A stretch of 64,000 nucleotides of DNA from Sulfodiicoccus acidiphilus (lineage in GTDB: Archaea; Thermoproteota; Thermoprotei_A; Sulfolobales; Sulfolobaceae), in assembly GCF_003967175.1 (NCBI RefSeq), contig NZ_AP018553.1, positions 2,033,982-2,097,981 of the forward strand. The letters run 5' to 3'. Numbering within the stretch: the first letter of the stretch is position 1; every line of letters starts with the position of its first letter. This document shows positions 60,989 to 64,000 of the stretch, in pieces. The position numbers and the translations under genes are program-made. The notes beneath the pieces are model-generated. The model ran no database searches, was not told where the DNA came from, and saw nothing but the letters and a program-made list of their open reading frames with translations.

Positions 60989-61531
60989 CTTTCATCACTT
61001 CCCTAGTCCTCTCATATGCTACCCTCATGGCTTTGATATTCTGTTCCGCCACCTTTCCAGAGAACTCCTCCATAACAGCCCGCTCCAACGAATCTAACGT
61101 CACTGCACCCACGGCCTTCACTAGGGCCCCTAGCATGACCACGTTTACCATAGGCCAGCCGGATCTGACTAGGCCGTGCTCCGAGGCCACTGAGGTGGCA
61201 TCAACCACGAAGGTGCGCCACCTGAGCTCCACGGGACGAGGAGAGTTGAGCACGATCATGCCACTGTCCTTGAGGCCTGAGAACGGGTTCCCAACCGAGA
61301 TTATGGTGGGATCTATCACAACTACCACGTCTGGCTCTGTGATAGGACTAGTGACCCTTATTGGAGAAGGGGATATCCTGCAGTAGGCTTCTATCTCGGC
61401 CCCCTCCTCTCCGCGCCGTAAATCGGAAAGGCGGAGGAAAAGAGGCCGTCATAAGCAGCTGCCTCCCCAAGGAGGTTTGCCATTGTTACCACACCCTGCC
61501 CTCCCCTCCCGTGGAATCTGACCTCGAGCAA
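60978..61531 (-). pseudogene. porG: 2-oxoacid:ferredoxin oxidoreductase gamma subunit, frameshifted
   Basis: Full-length gamma chain in two frames. Frame 1 (61531 to about 61400) reads [40 protein letters not shown] and RRG. The second frame resumes [20 protein letters not shown], then PDVVVVIDPTIISV to the stop at 60978. One base is lost or gained in the GGGGGCC run near 61398-61406. The rest of the operon is intact and the subunit is essential to the complex, so a sequence error is a serious possibility. Start TTG 61531 fits the family opening; an upstream ATG at 61561 is also in frame. Confidence 0.85.
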
Positions 61532-61577
61532 TAAGAACCACCAGTTAATGACTCCCTCCATGAGTTATAAAACTTTC

Positions 61578-62884
61578 TTATGCTCTACTGTAGGAGGCGC
61601 TTTCTTGTTCAAACTCCACGCCCTTTCTATTAGAGTTTGGTAAGCCATAGTATGTGACGAACTTAAAGAAGTATACCCTATGAAGGAGCTCTGAAGCCAA
61701 GGAGACTACGGCACCCACTAATCCCAGAGGAGGGAAAGCGATGCCAGCTAAGTCCAGGGCCAAAGCCCCTGCACTGATCATTCTGTAGTTTCCGAGCTTG
61801 ACCAGCGGAGCAAGCCTCCCCTCCTCCTCTGGAAAGTGTAAATCTCCAGGGCGAGGAACATGACCGCTACTAGGAACAGATATCTGTCTAAGAGATAGGC
61901 CGCAACTGGCAACGAGACCGTGATCCCTGTTCCCACGAAAGATATGGGAGTGTCGGGATCGTACCAAGAAGGTCTAGCTTTAAGCATGTATACCATGATG
62001 CTTGAGGCAACAGAGAGTGCTGAGAACGCCATAGCTATAGGGAGTAGTTGCTGGAAGAGAATAGATGCAGACGCCAGTAGTACAGTTAGTCCCCCGAATC
62101 CCACTTCCCTACTTAACCAAGAGGACCTCAGGTTCAAGAACACCCTGAGGAACCTCGAGGACTTCTTGGCGTGGACTACGGAGGGGAGTAGCCCTGCGGC
62201 GAAGGTGAGCGCCAGAACTAGGGCCCCATAGGGGATATGTAGGTAGAGTGACACCAACGCGTAGAACAGTCCGACCTCGCTCAAGATGGTGAATGCCACT
62301 AGCTCCCAATAGTTCTTCTCCGACTTCACCTTCAGGGGAGAGGCCTCGACTTTTCCCTCCTTTGGAGGAACCACGACCAGATTAGGACGTGTGATGTCGC
62401 TAGGCGCTAGGTAATCTGGCGTAGATCCTCCTTTAGTCCACCCGAATGCCAGTGCGCCTGTGGGGCAGGCCTGAACACAGTAGGGGATTCCCTTCCCTCC
62501 CTCAAGTCTCTCTCTGCAGAAGTGACACTTGCTCACCGTTCCGTCTGGTTCCTCCTGGGGGACCTCGTATGGGCACGCCCAAGTGCAATAGCCGCAACCT
62601 ATGCACTTGTCCTGGGCTATCCACACTATCCCGGTCTTAGGATCCTTAGTGTAAGCCTGAGCTGGACAGGCAAACATACAGGTTGGGTTATCGCAGTGAT
62701 TACACGACATAGATAGAGCGGTCTTAAGGCCAGCAAGTTCGAACACTGGTAGCTTTCTCCAAGCAACTCCCTCCGACCACGAGTAGGCGTCCCTGCAAGC
62801 GGTAACGCAAGCCCCACACAGTATGCACTTGTTGTGGTCAAAGACGAAACTCAGTCTATCCTTTGGCAATTGATAATCTGGCAT
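61578..62884 (-). pseudogene. DmsB-DmsC-like fused Fe-S/membrane-anchor protein, C-terminal frameshift
   Basis: The 368-codon main frame (62884-61778) begins with four [4Fe-4S] motifs in the DMSO-reductase electron-transfer pattern: CILCGACVTACRDAY, CNHCDNPTCMFACP, CIGCGYCTWACPYE and CHFCRERL/CVQACPTGAL. A hydrophobic anchor with about six helices follows. Near 61830 the frame shifts and 61578-61830 supplies EEEGRLAPLVKLGNYRMISA and two more helices. Together they give about 434 residues. ATG 62884 has a TATA-like box 26 bp upstream. No molybdopterin catalytic subunit is encoded next to it in this window. Confidence 0.82.
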
Positions 62885-63088
62885 CTCACGGATCGTCCAA
62901 TTGTGTTGTAATAAATTGGCGTATTAAAGTGTATAAGTCTATCGTGGACTCTCCCTCAACCCGAACTTAGGCAGAAAGCGCGAGAGACAAGGTAACTGGG
63001 GTCGAGGTCCGAGTTCGACCTCTTTTCCGTGACTCCTGGGTTAGGTAGCTAAGATCAATTTTTATTCCACCAGGATTGGGAAAAAGTT

Positions 63089-63334
63089 GTGGGAACTGAG
63101 TTCTACGATAGAGCCCTTATGAGAAACGCCTTGAGACAGGCGTTGGAAGCGGACAGTGTCGAAGACGCTTTAAACTCAATGAGTGAAGACGATGTGAGTA
63201 GGATATGCTCCGCATCTGAGGACGAACTTACCAAGGCCTTCTGGGAAGTAGCTGAATTCATAATGGGAAGGTACGTCAATCAAGGAAAGCTCCAGGATAT
63301 TAAGGAAAGTTGTAGAAGGCTACATGAAAAGTAA
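63089..63334 (+). CDS. Small helical hypothetical protein
   Basis: 81 residues, soluble, helical and acidic. NALRQALEADSVEDALNSMS and LTKAFWEVAEFIMGRYVNQG are its main stretches. Not recognised. GTG start at 63089 with a TATA box ATTTTTATTC (63058-63067), centred 26 bp upstream, a leaderless fit. It precedes the DUF763 gene, which has a separate promoter. Confidence 0.6.
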   Translation: MGTEFYDRALMRNALRQALEADSVEDALNSMSEDDVSRICSASEDELTKAFWEVAEFIMGRYVNQGKLQDIKESCRRLHEK

Positions 63335-63397
63335 CGGGATAGAGATCTCTGTAGTTGATAGGTCAAGCTTTTTATTACAGAAACGTACACCACCCAT

Positions 63398-64000
63398 ACG
63401 GACGTCGAGGGCGTAGCCGACTTACCGCTACACACGGGAAAGGTCCCATCTTGGCTAGTACCGATAATGAGGCGAATGTCGAGGGCAATATTGGACGTAA
63501 TGTTGCTGGAGTGGGGACCCAGAAAGTTGGTGGAGAGGCTCTCAAACCCGCTATGGTTTCAAGGTCTGAACAACGCCATAGGGATGGATTGGGATTCCTC
63601 CGGTTCAACCACGGTCACGTTGGGTATATTGAAGGACGTAGTAAGGCCAGAGGAGGACGGGTTAGCCATATTAGGAGGAAAAGGAAGGAACTCGCTAAAA
63701 GTACCAACGGAACTTCGAGCCCTCCCACCTAAATTCAACGTCAAACCTGAGGAGCTAGAACGCGTGAGCTTCCTGACAGCGAAGGTAGACACCACCTTAG
63801 TCCAGGATGGACACATCCTTTACCATCACTCGATGCTCGTGACTGACCAGGGGGAGTGGGCAGTAATTCAACAGGGAATGAACCTGGAGACCAAATTCGC
63901 TAGAAGATACCACTGGAGGGAGAGGGAGAACCTCGTTGTGGAGCCCCATGAGGCCATAGCTGGAACGAGAGTAGGTGTAGCGGTGAACGTCACTGACGAA
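63398..64000 (+). CDS. DUF763 protein (partial at right edge)
   Basis: The open frame reads VEGVADLPLHTGKVPSWLVP, IMRRMSRAILDVMLLEWGPR, NPLWFQGLNNAIGMDWDSSG and FLTAKVDTTLVQDGHILYHH to the edge, matching DUF763. No ATG, GTG or TTG precedes the conserved VADLPLH. The expected position, from a TATA box at 63367-63376, holds CATACGGACGTC. Removing two bases would give ATGGACGTC. So either ACG at 63398 is used as start or the sequence carries a small insertion. The function of DUF763 is unknown; it is not truncated at its N-terminus otherwise. Confidence 0.8.

Noticed and set aside
1-64000. CRISPR array linked to the CARF-PIN gene
   Set aside because: No regularly spaced direct repeats were seen; the recurring intergenic blocks are hairpin/tnpB-tail elements of about 300 bp at irregular distances.

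Overview
The window looks like the chromosome of a thermoacidophilic archaeon of the order Sulfolobales with roughly even GC content, closer to Metallosphaera or Sulfodiicoccus than to the AT-rich Saccharolobus. The evidence is a set of close Sulfolobales-type proteins: a CYP119-type P450, the second Holliday junction resolvase Hje, a GlcT-GlcU-GlcV sugar transporter and a four-subunit 2-oxoacid:ferredoxin oxidoreductase. Almost every transcription unit also has a TATA box centred about 26 bp upstream of its start codon, the layout of leaderless archaeal transcripts. I used this to move many starts downstream of the longest open frame. Genus is inference.

Left part (1-12.5 kb): a FecCD/BtuCD-type uptake system (permease, ATPase, partial binding protein) whose two promoters carry the same palindrome at the same spacing; a ClC channel with CBS domains; a 14-helix MFS exporter; a frameshifted M20 peptidase; glcTUV without an adjacent glcS; an APC permease. 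Middle (12.5-37.9 kb): mixed metabolism (class V aminotransferase, ThDP enzyme, SMP-30 lactonase, nucleoside hydrolase, thiolase-DUF35 pair, P450 with a coupled membrane protein, CaiB-type CoA-transferase, M32 carboxypeptidase), a zinc-hook SMC-like ATPase, a Fur-family regulator, hje, and a three-gene SPFH/coiled-coil/membrane-protein operon. Several decayed genes lie between.

Right-centre (37.9-56.7 kb) is the most coherent block: an apparent N-heterocycle or ureide catabolic island. It holds the FdrA-(56-aa protein)-DUF1116-DUF2877 operon, three NCS1 nucleobase-type permeases, a cytosine-deaminase-like amidohydrolase with an altered active site, an XDH-type molybdenum hydroxylase (three subunits), a cyclase/isatin-hydrolase-family enzyme, an amidase-signature amidase coupled to carbamate kinase, and a small-molecule kinase. 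A consistent reading is import, deamination, hydroxylation, ring opening, then phosphorolytic carbamoyl transfer giving carbamoyl phosphate and ATP. The true substrate is not determined by the sequence.

Right end (57-64 kb): a stand-alone CARF-PIN fusion, a porGDAB operon with a frameshift in porG, a frameshifted DmsB-DmsC-like electron-transfer protein and a DUF763 gene running off the edge.

At least ten intergenic stretches hold degenerate copies of one element family. Each has a hairpin end, a stretch resembling the 3' tail of tnpB and an IS200/IS605-like right-end hairpin, nearly all in the same orientation, and no intact tnpA or tnpB is present. An 82-bp perfect inverted repeat brackets 3.3 kb containing two genes. 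No rRNA, tRNA or CRISPR array was recognised. Single-base frameshifts recur, including in porG, so some may be sequencing or assembly errors.
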